DNA of 64,000 nt from a bacterium (GTDB lineage: Bacteria; Desulfobacterota; Binatia; HRBIN30; CADEER01). Below the pieces are notes generated by a model. That model was given only the letters and a program-made list of their open reading frames with translations, was not told the origin of the DNA and made no database searches. A program made the position numbers and the translations under genes. Of this stretch, positions 54,619 through 64,000 are shown piece by piece; position 1 is the stretch's first letter; every line of letters starts with the position of its first letter. The DNA is taken from NCBI GenBank assembly GCA_019637795.1, contig JAHBUY010000002.1:868001-932000 (forward strand), given 5' to 3'.

Positions 54619-56160
54619 CTACCGGCGCGGCGCGCGCTCGTACACCGGCAGCTCGTCGAGATGCCGGTGGCACATCTCGCACGAGGTGATGCCGCGGGCG
54701 CGCGCCGCGGGATCGAGCACGGCGTCGATCCAGCGGCGGAAGGCGCGGTAGTTGTCGAGCACGGCGGCGGGATCGCTGCCGACCCGGCCGAGGTCGTAGT
54801 GCGGCGCGTCGACCTCGGCGGCGAACGGGCAGGCGTGGAAGCGACCGGCCGAGGTGAGGACGGGGAAGCACCGCACGCAGCCGCGGCCGAGACCGTGGAA
54901 GTCGGCCTCGCGGTCGCGGTCGAAGCGGCCGTCGGCGCCGGCGCCGGCGTGGAAGAGGACCTTGTAGCCCTGGAAGAGGCGATTCGGATGGGCGCGCGCC
55001 CAGTCCTCGAGCGCGGCGCGCGCCGGCGCCGGCAGCGGCTCGGCATCGCGGCCGTGGAGGATGGAGTAGTTCAGCACCGCCTCGCTGCGCGCGTCGCTGT
55101 CGAGGATCGCGAGCAGCCGCTCGGCCTTCACGCCATTGGAGAAGATGGTGAATAGGCCGCGGAAGCCGTGGCGGCGCAGCCAGGCCATGGCGTCGATGAT
55201 CGCCGTCGCGTGCAGGGTCGGCTCGCCGCCGTAGAACTTGATGTTGCCATCGGCCGCGACGCTGCGCCGCGCCTGCTCCAGCACGGCCGTGTCGTACGGC
55301 CGGTACCAGCCCCGCGGCGAGCCGTCGATGGTGCAGAAGGCGCAGGCGCGGTTGCAGAAGTTGCCTTCGTACAGGTGCAGCTCGCGCAGCTCGCGGTCGC
55401 CCGGATTGTAGTGTTCGACCGGCTCGTGAAACGCGATCGGCCCGATGTTGGGGCGGCGGTTGGCGTCGTTCAGGCCCCAGTCGTACGTGTTGTAGACGAC
55501 CTCGTATTGCGCGAGGCGCTGCAGCGGCTCGCCGGTGTGCTCGGCGACGAAGCGCAGGACGCCGAGGCGGTAGTCGCGCGTCGTGGCGGCGGCGCCGGCG
55601 AAGTCCTCGGCGTACATCTTGAAGATCCGGGACACGAAGATGCGCCGCGCCGCGTGGTCGATGCGGCAGTTCCACTCGCTGGCGAGGAACTGCTCGGTGG
55701 CCTGGCGGAGCGTCGCCTGCAGGCCGTCGCCGACGTAGGCCGCCGGGCGCAGCGCCGGGCAGCCGTTGGAGCCGCAGTTGATGGCGAAGTGGATGCGCGG
55801 CTCGCGGAACTCGCCGCGCAGGATCTCGTGCTCGACGTCGTCGAGACTGACGGCGCGGCCGCCGGCGCGGTGGCGGCGGCGCTGGAAGAACTGCCCGTCG
55901 CGCGTCTTCCACACCGAGGTGATCGGATACTCGGCGAGGATCGCGTCCAGGGTGAAGGCGTTGTACGCGTTCAGCCAGTAGGCGAGGCGATCCTCGTCGC
56001 GCGGGAAGCGCGCCGGATCGCTCGCCGGGCTGGCGTCGCCGAGGGCCGCGACCACCGCATCCAGGCGATCGCGGCGTTCGCGCAGGCGGTCGTAATCGAC
56101 CTTGCCGTCGGGCGCGACGACCTCACGCAGCAGCGCGGTCCACGGCTGCCAGTCGAACAT
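54619..56160 (-). CDS. DUF547-radical SAM fusion protein
   Basis: About 513 residues. Residues 1-215 are a DUF547 domain: RLAYWLNAYNAFTLDAIL, then FAINCGSNGCPALRP with C129 and C134, and YRLGVLRFVAEH. Residues 240-500 are a radical SAM enzyme: cluster-binding C269, C273, C276 in NFCNRACAFCTIDG, and KFYGGEPTLH, the GGEP motif. A C-terminal SPASM-like part has GCVRCFPV, FHACPFAAE and SCEMCHRHL, so at least one auxiliary Fe-S cluster is likely. ATG 56160 is used although its AGGAG is too close; GTG 56175 is possible. Substrate unknown; a peptide or protein target is plausible. Confidence 0.85.
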   Translation of the reverse strand: MFDWQPWTALLREVVAPDGKVDYDRLRERRDRLDAVVAALGDASPASDPARFPRDEDRLAYWLNAYNAFTLDAILAEYPITSVWKTRDGQFFQRRRHRAGGRAVSLDDVEHEILRGEFREPRIHFAINCGSNGCPALRPAAYVGDGLQATLRQATEQFLASEWNCRIDHAARRIFVSRIFKMYAEDFAGAAATTRDYRLGVLRFVAEHTGEPLQRLAQYEVVYNTYDWGLNDANRRPNIGPIAFHEPVEHYNPGDRELRELHLYEGNFCNRACAFCTIDGSPRGWYRPYDTAVLEQARRSVAADGNIKFYGGEPTLHATAIIDAMAWLRRHGFRGLFTIFSNGVKAERLLAILDSDARSEAVLNYSILHGRDAEPLPAPARAALEDWARAHPNRLFQGYKVLFHAGAGADGRFDRDREADFHGLGRGCVRCFPVLTSAGRFHACPFAAEVDAPHYDLGRVGSDPAAVLDNYRAFRRWIDAVLDPAARARGITSCEMCHRHLDELPVYERAPRR

Positions 56161-56264
56161 GCTCCTGAGAACCACAAATGAGCACCGATGACCACGGGGA
56201 ACACCACGGCGCGAGCCCGCCCGGCGGCTGGGTGCGCCTCGGGATCATCGGTGTTCTTGGCGTC

Positions 56265-57290
<1,026 letters not shown>

Positions 57291-57321
57291 GGTCGGGAAT
57301 CCTCCGTTGGGGTAGTCGGGG

Positions 57322-57972
57322 TCAGTCGGCGCGAACGCCGAGATAGGCGAGGAACAGGCGCGGCAGCTCGGCGTCGAGCACCGGATCGGCCTCCTGGCGG
57401 AACTGCACCGCCTGCGACAGGGTGCCGAGCAGGAAGTCGATGGCGAAGGCGGCGGCGCGCGCCGGATCGGGGTGGGCGAGCGCACTGGCGCGATCGGCGA
57501 GCAGGGCGGCGAGTCGCCGGTGCAGATGATCGCGCAGCTCGAGGGTCCGCTGGCGGACGCTGTCGTCGGTCAGCGCCGCGAGCAGGAAGGCGCGGAAGCT
57601 GCCGGCGCGCTGGCGGTAGATGGCGATCAGGAAGGTGCTGAACTCGCCGACGATGTCGGCGGTGCTGGCGGCGGTCCAGCGCGCCGGGTCGAGCGCCGCG
57701 TCGGCGGTGGCGCGGGCCTCGTCGCAGAAGCGGGCGTGCAACGCCTGCAGCAGGCCCTGCTTGTCGCGGAAGCGGCGATAGAAGCCGCCGACCGAGGCGC
57801 CGGCGGCGCGGGCGATGTCGGCGATGGTGGTGTCGTCGAAACCGCGCTCGGCGACCAGCTTCTCGGCGACGTCGAGCAGGCGGCCGAGGCTCTGCCGGGT
57901 GCGCTCCTGCAACGGTGGGCGAATCCACTCGAGATGTGGCGTGGTCGGGAGCTCAGCGGCCGTGTTGGGCAT
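57322..57972 (-). CDS. TetR family transcriptional regulator
   Basis: 216 residues. N-terminal HTH: SLGRLLDVAEKLVAERGFDD, then TTIADIARAAGASVGGFYRR and FRDKQGLLQALH, the standard TetR pattern at about residues 28-85. The C-terminal ligand/dimer domain is helical. It should repress itself and the ferritin-like gene; a palindrome overlaps the region right before its ATG. No ribosome site is visible, in keeping with a promoter/operator that runs into the start codon. The effector is unknown, a lipid-like acid or CoA ester being a fair guess. Confidence 0.9.
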   Translation of the reverse strand: MPNTAAELPTTPHLEWIRPPLQERTRQSLGRLLDVAEKLVAERGFDDTTIADIARAAGASVGGFYRRFRDKQGLLQALHARFCDEARATADAALDPARWTAASTADIVGEFSTFLIAIYRQRAGSFRAFLLAALTDDSVRQRTLELRDHLHRRLAALLADRASALAHPDPARAAAFAIDFLLGTLSQAVQFRQEADPVLDAELPRLFLAYLGVRAD

Positions 57973-57975
57973 TTT

Positions 57976-57999
57976 CCGAAACCGGAATTTCGGTTTCGG
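57976..57999 (-). promoter_or_regulatory. TetR operator palindrome
   Basis: CCGAAACC-GGAATTTC-GGTTTCGG: 8-base perfect arms with an 8-base centre that is itself partly symmetric. It starts four bases upstream of the TetR ATG and lies between it and the divergent membrane gene (start 58113), so it may control both. Confidence 0.7.
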
Positions 58000-58112
58000 T
58001 TATCGCTGAGCTGCTCATCGCAGTCAAGGGGTTTTTCTCGCCGGGTGGCCCGGGAGGCGGGGCGCTGTCCGCGGGCTTGCCGGGAGCGGGCGTGGTCGCC
58101 TACAGGGGCGAT

Positions 58113-58628
58113 GTGGAGCCGCATCATCGCCGATTCCTGATTCTCGAGCAGGGCATCGGTTCGGCTGTCTTCAACCTGTTGCTGAACGCCGTCATCGCCT
58201 GGGCGCTGTTCCATCACCTCGAGGCGGTGCCGCTGTGGGGGCAGGAGAGCATCGCCGGTGACACGCTCGGCACCTGCTTCTTCCTGCCGTTCTTCACCGC
58301 CCTCACCGTCACGCCGCTGGTGCGCCGGCGGATCGCCAAGGGTGGGCTGGCGGCGCTCGACTGGACGCGCGAGTCGCACGCGCTGCTCACCTGGCTGCCG
58401 GCGGGAACCTTCCGCCGGGCGCTGGCGATCGGCGCGCTGAGCCTGCTCGTCGTCGGGCCGCTGGCGGTGCTGTCGTTGCACGGTCTGGCGGTCGCCGCCC
58501 TGGCGTTCCCCTCGTTCGTCGCCTTCAAGGCGGTGTTCGCCGCCCTGCTCGGGATGCTGGTGACGCCGGTGATCTCGATCTGGGCGCTGGCCGAGCCGGC
58601 GCGGGCCCGGGCGCCTGTCTCCTACTGA
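58113..58628 (+). CDS. Small integral membrane protein
   Basis: 171 residues from GTG 58113 (MEPHHRRFLILEQGIGSAVF). An earlier in-frame start adds Gly/Pro-rich, non-conserved-looking sequence. Four or five hydrophobic helices: FNLLLNAVIAWALFHHLE, FFLPFFTALTVTPLVRRRI, ALAIGALSLLVVGPLAVLSL and LAFPSFVAFKAVFAALLGML. No active-site motif. It is divergent from the TetR gene and its start is 114 bases from the operator, so it may be a TetR target. The 3' end overlaps the convergent phosphodiester-glycosidase gene by seven bases. I do not recognise a family. Confidence 0.68.
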   Translation: MEPHHRRFLILEQGIGSAVFNLLLNAVIAWALFHHLEAVPLWGQESIAGDTLGTCFFLPFFTALTVTPLVRRRIAKGGLAALDWTRESHALLTWLPAGTFRRALAIGALSLLVVGPLAVLSLHGLAVAALAFPSFVAFKAVFAALLGMLVTPVISIWALAEPARARAPVSY

Positions 58629-59461
58629 GTGCGGCGCACGCCGAGGACGTTCGGGACCGGCAGCGCGAACGAGCCGGCGAGGGCGGCGAAGCCGCTGCTG
58701 CCGTGGCTGCCGAGGGCTTCGATCTCGCGACCACCGCCGCGCACGAAGAGCTGCGCCTCCGGGCCGCCTTCGACGTACATCGTCTCGCGCAGGCCGATCG
58801 GCAGCGCCAGCAGGGCCTCGGCGAAGTCGTGGGTGCTGAGCGGCGCCCGCATGTGGATGAAGAGCAGGCGGCCTGCCTCGTCGACGCCGACCGCGGCATT
58901 GCTCCACTGCTTGTCCTGCTGCGTCCAGACGTTGGCGCGCTTGCAGGAGATCATGCGGATGCCCTGCACCGCGCCGGCGTAGCGATCGACGACGCTGCCG
59001 AGATCGCGACAGGTGCGGTCGATGAGCTGGACCGGCGGCAGCGCCGCCTCGCGGCGATCGAAGAGCAGCACCGCGTTGTGGCGCGACAGGCGCGGGTTGT
59101 TGACGTGCTCGCGCGACCGCATCAGCGAGGTGCTGGTGCGATAGTCGTCCTGGTAGAGGCCGGCGTTGATCGCCGCCGCCAGATGCCGCTGCTCGGCCCA
59201 TTCGCGCACCGTGCGGCGCGTCCCGTCCGGGGTGGCCGAGGCGTTGAACAGCTCGACGCTGAAGCGCGTCGGGTCGATGCGGGCGATGCGGATCTGGGAA
59301 TCGCCGTCCTCGGACCGGATCGGCGACGCCACCTCCGCGTACTCGAGACCCGGTTCCAACACCTGCCACCGCACCGTCTCATCGGCGCGCAACGGCGCCG
59401 CCGCGAGGCAGACATGCATCAGGATCGCGGCTGCCATCCGCACTGGTCGCACCGGCGCCAT
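58622..59461 (-). CDS. Secreted phosphodiester glycosidase-like (NAGPA domain) protein
   Basis: 279 residues. Signal peptide about 1-28 (ending APLRAD). The NAGPA-type domain shows IRIARIDPTRFSVELFNAS near 55, then HLAAAINAGLYQDDYRTSTS, the family-type INAGxY block, and later GVDEAGRLLFIHMRAPLSTH and ETMYVEGGPEAQLFVRGG with the conserved GGP. It ends near LPVPNVLGVRRTQ. Members cleave phosphodiester-linked sugars (uncovering-enzyme type) or are of unknown use in bacterial envelopes. The frame continues far upstream but only this part is protein-like. Divergent from the TPR gene. Confidence 0.82.
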   Translation of the reverse strand: MAPVRPVRMAAAILMHVCLAAAPLRADETVRWQVLEPGLEYAEVASPIRSEDGDSQIRIARIDPTRFSVELFNASATPDGTRRTVREWAEQRHLAAAINAGLYQDDYRTSTSLMRSREHVNNPRLSRHNAVLLFDRREAALPPVQLIDRTCRDLGSVVDRYAGAVQGIRMISCKRANVWTQQDKQWSNAAVGVDEAGRLLFIHMRAPLSTHDFAEALLALPIGLRETMYVEGGPEAQLFVRGGGREIEALGSHGSSGFAALAGSFALPVPNVLGVRRTQ

Positions 59462-59623
59462 ATCGACCCGCAGACGATACGCTTCCCCGCCGACGGCGCC
59501 AACTCGCGTCCTCTGCCTCCGGCGCCAGCGCCGCTCCGGCCGGCGCGCATCGCGGCCGGACGCGCGTTCGGGTGGTCGATAGACCCACCTGGGACCCTGT
59601 GGTATCTGATCGACCGTCACCTC

Positions 59624-61384
59624 ATGTCGCGTTTCGCACCCTCCATTGCGCTGTTCGGCGCTTTGGCCCTCACCGCCTCCGGTTGCTCGCTGTTCCGCCG
59701 GTCCGCCCCCGCCGCCACGGCGCCGGACATCCTCGAGCTGGGCGCCGCCGAGACCGTCGTCGAGCCGCCCGATCCCTCGGGCGAGGCGCTCGGGCACTAC
59801 CTGGCCGGCGTGCTGGCGATGAACGCCGGCGACCAGAACGAGGCGATGAGCGAGCTCGAGGCGGCGGTGGCCGCCGATCCGACCGCCGTGCCGCTGCACC
59901 AGCGGCTGGCGGCGCTCTACATCCGCCAGGGCCAGCTCGCCGACGCGCTGGCGCACAGCCAGGACGCGGTGCGCCTCGACCCGGATGACGTCAACAGCCG
60001 GCTGATGCTCGCCGACGTGCTGTCGACCCTCGGGCGCGACGGCGACGCGATCCGCGAATACGAGGCCGTCCTGGCGCTCGATCCGGAGCAGGAGCAGGCG
60101 CGCCTGCTCCTCGGCGTCCTCTACGCCAAGCAACACGACTTCGAGCAGGCGGAAGCGACGCTGAAGTTCCTCACCCGCCGCGACCCGAGCTCGTTCCTCG
60201 GCCACTACTACCTCGGCCGCGTCTACATGGCGGCGCAGGACTTCCCGCGCGCCGAGGAGGCCTTCAAGACGGCGCTGCGCATCAACCCGAACGCCGAGCC
60301 GGTGCTGGTCGACCTCGGCGTGCTGTACGAGATCACCAACCGGCCCGACGACGCGATCGCGCTCTACCAGCAGGTGCTGAAGACCAACCCGCGGCGGGAA
60401 CAGATCCGCCGCCGCCTCGGGGCGCTGTACGCCCGCCAGCGCCAGTACAACGACGCCCTGGCGCAGTTTCGCGAGTTGGAGCGGAACGACACCGATTCGC
60501 AGGACACGCGCACCAAGATCGGCCTGATCCTGCTCGAGACCGGCGAGTACGATCGCGCCGCCAACGAGTTCAGCCTCGTGCTGGGCGCCGAGCCGGACAA
60601 CGCCCGCGCCCGCTACTACCTCGCCTCGACCTACGAGCAGAGCGGCGACGTCGACCGCGCCATCGCCGAGTACGAGCGCGTGCCGCCCGACCACGAGTGG
60701 TACGTCGACGCCCAGCGCATGATCGTCCACCTCTTCCAGCAGCGCGGCCAGAACGACGCCGCCGCGGCCGCCATCGAGAAGGCCCGCAAGCTCAAGCCGG
60801 ACGAGGAGGAGCTGATCGACGTGCAGGCGATGGTGCTGCGCGAGCAGGGCAAGACGCCCGAGGCGATCGCGCTCATGGAACAACTCGTCGTCGCCCACCC
60901 CGACAACGACCGCTACCGCTTCACGCTCGGCGCGCTGTACGACGAGTCGAAGCAGCGCGACAAGGGCATCGAGCAGATGCGGCGCGCGATCGAGCTCAAC
61001 CCCGACAACGCGCCGGCGCTCAACTACCTCGGCTACACGTACGCCGAACAGGGCATCAACCTCGACGAGGCCGAGTCGCTGATCCGCCGCGCCCTGGCGA
61101 TCAGCCCGAACGACGGCTTCTACCTCGACAGCCTGGGCTGGGTCGCCTACCAGCGCGGCGACTACCCGAGCGCGATCCAGTACCTCGAACGCGCGGTCGT
61201 GCTGGCCGGCGACGACCCGACCATCTCCGAGCACCTCGGCGACGCCTACCTGAAGGCGGGTCGCGACGGCGACGCGCTGCGCATCTACCGCGACGCGCTC
61301 AGCCGCGCCACCGAGGCCGAGCAGACCCAGCGCCTGCGCGGCAAGATCGACGACCTGCAGCGGCCCCGCGAGGGAGCGTCCTGA
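59624..61384 (+). CDS. TPR-repeat lipoprotein
   Basis: 586 residues. Lipobox-like end ALTASGC at residue 21 gives a probable lipid anchor. Residues about 55-575 hold around fifteen tetratricopeptide repeats with the usual W/Y-G-A-P spacing, for example QGQLADALAHSQDAVRLDPD and QRGDYPSAIQYLERAVVLAG. TPR superhelices bind partner proteins; envelope TPR lipoproteins often assist assembly or export. First gene of a three-gene operon with a LolB/DUF4292-like lipoprotein (next ATG one base after its stop) and a peptide-binding lipoprotein. ATG 59624 has no obvious ribosome site. Confidence 0.88.
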   Translation: MSRFAPSIALFGALALTASGCSLFRRSAPAATAPDILELGAAETVVEPPDPSGEALGHYLAGVLAMNAGDQNEAMSELEAAVAADPTAVPLHQRLAALYIRQGQLADALAHSQDAVRLDPDDVNSRLMLADVLSTLGRDGDAIREYEAVLALDPEQEQARLLLGVLYAKQHDFEQAEATLKFLTRRDPSSFLGHYYLGRVYMAAQDFPRAEEAFKTALRINPNAEPVLVDLGVLYEITNRPDDAIALYQQVLKTNPRREQIRRRLGALYARQRQYNDALAQFRELERNDTDSQDTRTKIGLILLETGEYDRAANEFSLVLGAEPDNARARYYLASTYEQSGDVDRAIAEYERVPPDHEWYVDAQRMIVHLFQQRGQNDAAAAAIEKARKLKPDEEELIDVQAMVLREQGKTPEAIALMEQLVVAHPDNDRYRFTLGALYDESKQRDKGIEQMRRAIELNPDNAPALNYLGYTYAEQGINLDEAESLIRRALAISPNDGFYLDSLGWVAYQRGDYPSAIQYLERAVVLAGDDPTISEHLGDAYLKAGRDGDALRIYRDALSRATEAEQTQRLRGKIDDLQRPREGAS

Positions 61385-61385
61385 G

Positions 61386-62174
61386 ATGCAGCGCGCGGCC
61401 ATCGCGGTCCTGGCGACCGCGGTGGCGCTGGCCGGCTGCGGCGTCCGCCCGGCGCCGCGACCGCCGTCGCCGACAGCGCCGGTGGACGCGACGGCGATCG
61501 TCGCCGCCGACGCGACGCGCCGCGCCGCGCTGCGCGGCCTGCGCGCCTGGGCGCGCCTGTCGTACCAATCGCCGGACGCGTCGCAGCGCGCCAAGCAACT
61601 CCTGGTCGCCGAGCGCCCGGATCGCCTGCGCCTCGAGATCTTCTCGCCCTTCGGGGCGGTGTTCGTGCTCGCCGCCGCCGACGGCGCGCTGACCGCCTAC
61701 GACCGCGGCGCCCGCACCGTCTACCGCGGCGCCGCCAGCGCCGACAATCTGCGCCGCTACACGCAGATGGATCTGCCGGTCGCCGGCGCCGTCGATCTCC
61801 TGCTCGGAACGCCGCCGCTCGACGCCGCCGCCCCGGGCGTCGTGTCGCTCGACGGCGGCGCCATCGAGCTCTGGCGCGGCACCGCCGACGGCGGAGCGCG
61901 CGTCGTCTGGTACGCGCCGTCGCTCCTGCCGCTGCGCTACGAGGAGCGGGATCGCGACGGCCGCGTCCACCTGCGCGCCGTCTACGACGGCTACGCCGCG
62001 GTGGACGGCATCGACGTCGCCACCCAACTGCGCCTCGAGCTGCCGCAGAGCCAGCAGCGGATCGAGATCGCGCTCAGCGACATCGAGGTGAATCCGACGC
62101 TCGGCAACGGCGTGTTCGCGCTGCAGACGCCCGACGGCAGCGCGGTCGTCGAGCTCGACCGGGGAGTCCCGTGA
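61386..62174 (+). CDS. LolB/DUF4292-like lipoprotein
   Basis: 262 residues. Signal with lipobox VALAGC (Cys near 18). The mature part begins with a helix/strand block LRGLRAWARLSYQSPD, continues with AERPDRLRLEIFSPFGAVFV and ends with NPTLGNGVFALQTPDG, a layout like LolB/LppX-type half-barrels (DUF4292). These bind a lipid or lipoprotein acyl chain in a hydrophobic cup. Placement right after a TPR lipoprotein suggests a joint role in outer-membrane lipid or lipoprotein traffic. The stop overlaps the next gene as GTGA. Confidence 0.78.
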   Translation: MQRAAIAVLATAVALAGCGVRPAPRPPSPTAPVDATAIVAADATRRAALRGLRAWARLSYQSPDASQRAKQLLVAERPDRLRLEIFSPFGAVFVLAAADGALTAYDRGARTVYRGAASADNLRRYTQMDLPVAGAVDLLLGTPPLDAAAPGVVSLDGGAIELWRGTADGGARVVWYAPSLLPLRYEERDRDGRVHLRAVYDGYAAVDGIDVATQLRLELPQSQQRIEIALSDIEVNPTLGNGVFALQTPDGSAVVELDRGVP

Positions 62175-63904
62175 GGCGCCGCCTCGGCCCGGCGCTGCTG
62201 ATCTCCCTCGTCGCCCTCGCCAACTGCTCCGACCCCGCCGCCGTCGACCCGCCCGCCGCCGCCGATCCGCCCGCGGCGACGACCGCGGCCGCCGCGCACC
62301 CGCAGCATCTGGTCACCGCCACCATCGCCGATCCGCAGACGTTCAACCCGATCGTCGCCAGCGACGCGGCCTCGCGTGCCGCGATCGCCGACGTCTTCGA
62401 CACCCTGGTCCGCTTCGATCCGCGCAGCGGCGAGATCGAGCCGGCGCTCGCCGAGCGCTGGAGCCTCGACGAAGGCGGCCGGGCGCTGACCATGTGGCTG
62501 CGCGGCGACGTCCGCTGGCACGACGGCGAGCCGCTGACCGCGCGCGACGTGATTTTCACCTTCGACGCCATTCGCAACCCGGCGGTGCCGAACCCGCTCG
62601 ACGCCGCGCTCACCGTCGGCGGCAAGCGAATCGAGGCGCGGGCGCTCGACGACCACCGCGTGCGCTTCTCCGTCGAGCGGCCGTTCGCTCCGCTGCTCAG
62701 CGCGCTCGCGGTGCCGATCGTGCCCGAGCACGTGCTCGGCCCGGCCCTGCGCGACGGCAGCTTCGCGCAGCAGTGGCGGACCCATGACACCGCGCGCACC
62801 GTGGTCGGCAGCGGCCCCTACCGGCTCGAGCGCTACGAACCCGGGCGCCTGATCCATCTCGTCCGCAACGACGCCTACTGGCGACGCGACGAACAGGGCG
62901 CGCCGCTGCCCTATCTCGCCGAGCAGACCATCCGCCTCGTCACCGACCAGGCGACCGCCACCCGCACCTTCCTCGCCGGCGAGATCGATCTGCACACGCC
63001 GGCGGCCGACGAGGTGCGGGCGCTGCTGGCGGCGCAGGGGGCCGGCCAGTTCGCGGTCCACGAGCTCGGCGTCGACCCCGGCATGCTGTTCGTCGCCTTC
63101 AACCGCAATCCCGCCCACTACCGGCAGAACGGCGCCGTCGATCCGCGCCTGACCTGGTTCACCGACCCGCTGTTCCTGCGCGCCCTGGCGCACGCGGTGA
63201 ACAAACGGGCGATGATCGACGAGGCGCTCGACGGCTTCGGCATGCCGGCGGTGTCGTTCATCTCGCCGGCGAACCCCCGCTACGCCAATCCCGACCTGGT
63301 CGACTACGCCTACGACCTCGCCCGCGCCTCCGCGCTGCTCGACGAGGGCGGCTACATCGACCGCGACGGCGATGGCGTGCGCGAGGACCGCGCCGGCCAT
63401 CCGATCGAGCTCACCCTCACGACCAACACCGGCAACCGGGTCCGCGAGCAGATCGCCGCCATCCTGCGGCGCGACTGGCACGATGGCCTGCGGCTCGACG
63501 TCCACGTCGAGACCCACGAGCTCGACGACGTCCTCGAGCGCCTGCGCGCCACCTTCGACTGGGACGCCATGCTGATGGGGTTCACCGGCAGCCCGGAGCC
63601 GAACGACGCCGCCAGCCTGCTGCGCTCCAGCGGCGCGCTGCACGTGTGGTTCCCGAATCAGCCGCAGCCGGCCACCGACTGGGAGGCGGAGATCGACCGC
63701 CTGGTCGACGCCGGGGCGCGCAGCCTCGATCCCGAGCAGCGTCGCCAGGCCTACTGGCGCATCCAGGAGATCCTGGTGGAGCGCCTGCCGATCATCCAGA
63801 CCGTCCGTCCGCTGCGCTACAGCGCCTCCACCAACGCGCTGGAGAACTACGAGCCGACCGTGTGGGGCGTCTACCGTCCGGAGCGCATCCGCTTCATCGA
63901 ATGA
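62171..63904 (+). CDS. Oligopeptide-binding lipoprotein (SBP family 5)
   Basis: 577 residues starting at GTG 62171. Signal ends in LVALANC, a lipobox-like site. An Ala/Pro linker is followed by the SBP_bac_5 fold: ADPQTFNPIVASDAAS, then LRGDVRWHDGEPLTARDVIF and VVGSGPYRLERYEPGR, the family signatures. It ends with QTVRPLRYSASTNALENYEP, as in peptide-binding proteins. No permease or ATPase genes follow within the window, so it may serve another transporter or have a sensory role. Coupled to the LolB-like gene. Confidence 0.88.
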   Translation: MRRRLGPALLISLVALANCSDPAAVDPPAAADPPAATTAAAAHPQHLVTATIADPQTFNPIVASDAASRAAIADVFDTLVRFDPRSGEIEPALAERWSLDEGGRALTMWLRGDVRWHDGEPLTARDVIFTFDAIRNPAVPNPLDAALTVGGKRIEARALDDHRVRFSVERPFAPLLSALAVPIVPEHVLGPALRDGSFAQQWRTHDTARTVVGSGPYRLERYEPGRLIHLVRNDAYWRRDEQGAPLPYLAEQTIRLVTDQATATRTFLAGEIDLHTPAADEVRALLAAQGAGQFAVHELGVDPGMLFVAFNRNPAHYRQNGAVDPRLTWFTDPLFLRALAHAVNKRAMIDEALDGFGMPAVSFISPANPRYANPDLVDYAYDLARASALLDEGGYIDRDGDGVREDRAGHPIELTLTTNTGNRVREQIAAILRRDWHDGLRLDVHVETHELDDVLERLRATFDWDAMLMGFTGSPEPNDAASLLRSSGALHVWFPNQPQPATDWEAEIDRLVDAGARSLDPEQRRQAYWRIQEILVERLPIIQTVRPLRYSASTNALENYEPTVWGVYRPERIRFIE

Positions 63905-63949
63905 CCGGTTCTCGGCTCGGGACGGCGCGCGTGGCCGCCGCGGGAGCGA

Positions 63950-63969
63950 CGGAGGGTCTCGTCCCTCCG
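63950..63969 (+). terminator. Weak hairpin after the SBP gene
   Basis: CGGAGGG (63950-63956) and CCCTCCG (63963-63969) with a six-base loop, 46 bases after the stop. No U tract. Confidence 0.35.
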
Positions 63970-64000
63970 CACGCGGCGCCCCAGATGCCGGACGGTCGAC

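Overview
This is a dense, very GC-rich (about 70 percent by eye) bacterial chromosome segment with about 50 protein genes. I see no rRNA, tRNA, CRISPR array, phage or transposase. It has outer-membrane and periplasmic systems (TolC, RND, lipoproteins, TPR lipoprotein) and several secreted proteins that end or begin with dockerin-like EF-hand modules (GDxDGDGxVTxxEL type). It also has a sedolisin, a caspase-like protein, a DUF547/radical SAM fusion and many 4-base ATGA/GTGA gene overlaps. Together these suggest an environmental deltaproteobacterium-like lineage, possibly Candidatus Binatia (Binatota). That placement is inference from gene content and was not tested by phylogeny.

Layout. 1-9.0 kb: 3' part of glpD coupled to marC, a SnoaL-like protein with a Lys/Ala-rich tail, an APH-like phosphotransferase, two polytopic GT-C-like membrane proteins, a small DUF4345-like membrane protein, and a divergent secreted DUF4091 protein. 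9.2-13.2 kb: a large secreted parallel beta-helix protein with a C-terminal sorting-like tail, a single-domain response regulator and an SRPBCC protein. 13.2-21.1 kb: a sedolisin with a dockerin-like tail and a translationally coupled CzcCBA-type heavy-metal RND efflux operon. 21.6-26.5 kb: SDR, DUF4136 lipoprotein, acyl-CoA synthetase and an ammonium transporter. 26.5-32.2 kb: a Yej-type oligopeptide ABC importer in which permease YejE and the double ATPase YejF are fused. 32.3-34.2 kb: RecQ.

34.3-40.4 kb is the most eroded and odd part. It holds a TRL-like lipoprotein and a four-gene cluster that starts with two tiny, well-initiated ORFs (46 and 51 aa) followed by two secreted unknown proteins. 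It also holds a DUF4143 ATPase broken by an in-frame TGA, a Phd/ParE-type toxin-antitoxin pair whose toxin is frameshifted in a C7 run, and a frameshifted gene remnant. 40.4-50.3 kb is an organised surface/regulation locus. On the minus strand lie a sigma factor, an anti-sigma factor with two zinc fingers, a DUF11/dockerin-like 1178-aa protein and a dockerin-like protein with four 57-aa repeats. Divergently, on the plus strand, lie a caspase-like protein and an overlapping outer-membrane beta-barrel.

50.4-58.6 kb: a nucleotidyltransferase-like pair with an apparent internal deletion, a nitroreductase, an endonuclease/phosphatase-family protein, a dynamin-like GTPase, the DUF547-radical SAM fusion, and a TetR plus diiron ferritin-like pair with a clear palindromic operator. 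58.6-63.9 kb: a phosphodiester-glycosidase-like protein, then an operon of a TPR lipoprotein, a LolB/DUF4292-like lipoprotein and an oligopeptide-binding lipoprotein. Two copies of a long inverted repeat (28-bp arms) sit at 29.2 and 54.4 kb. The best candidates for undescribed biology are the caspase/sigma/dockerin locus, the DUF547-radical SAM fusion and the micro-ORF cluster at 34.8-36.8 kb.
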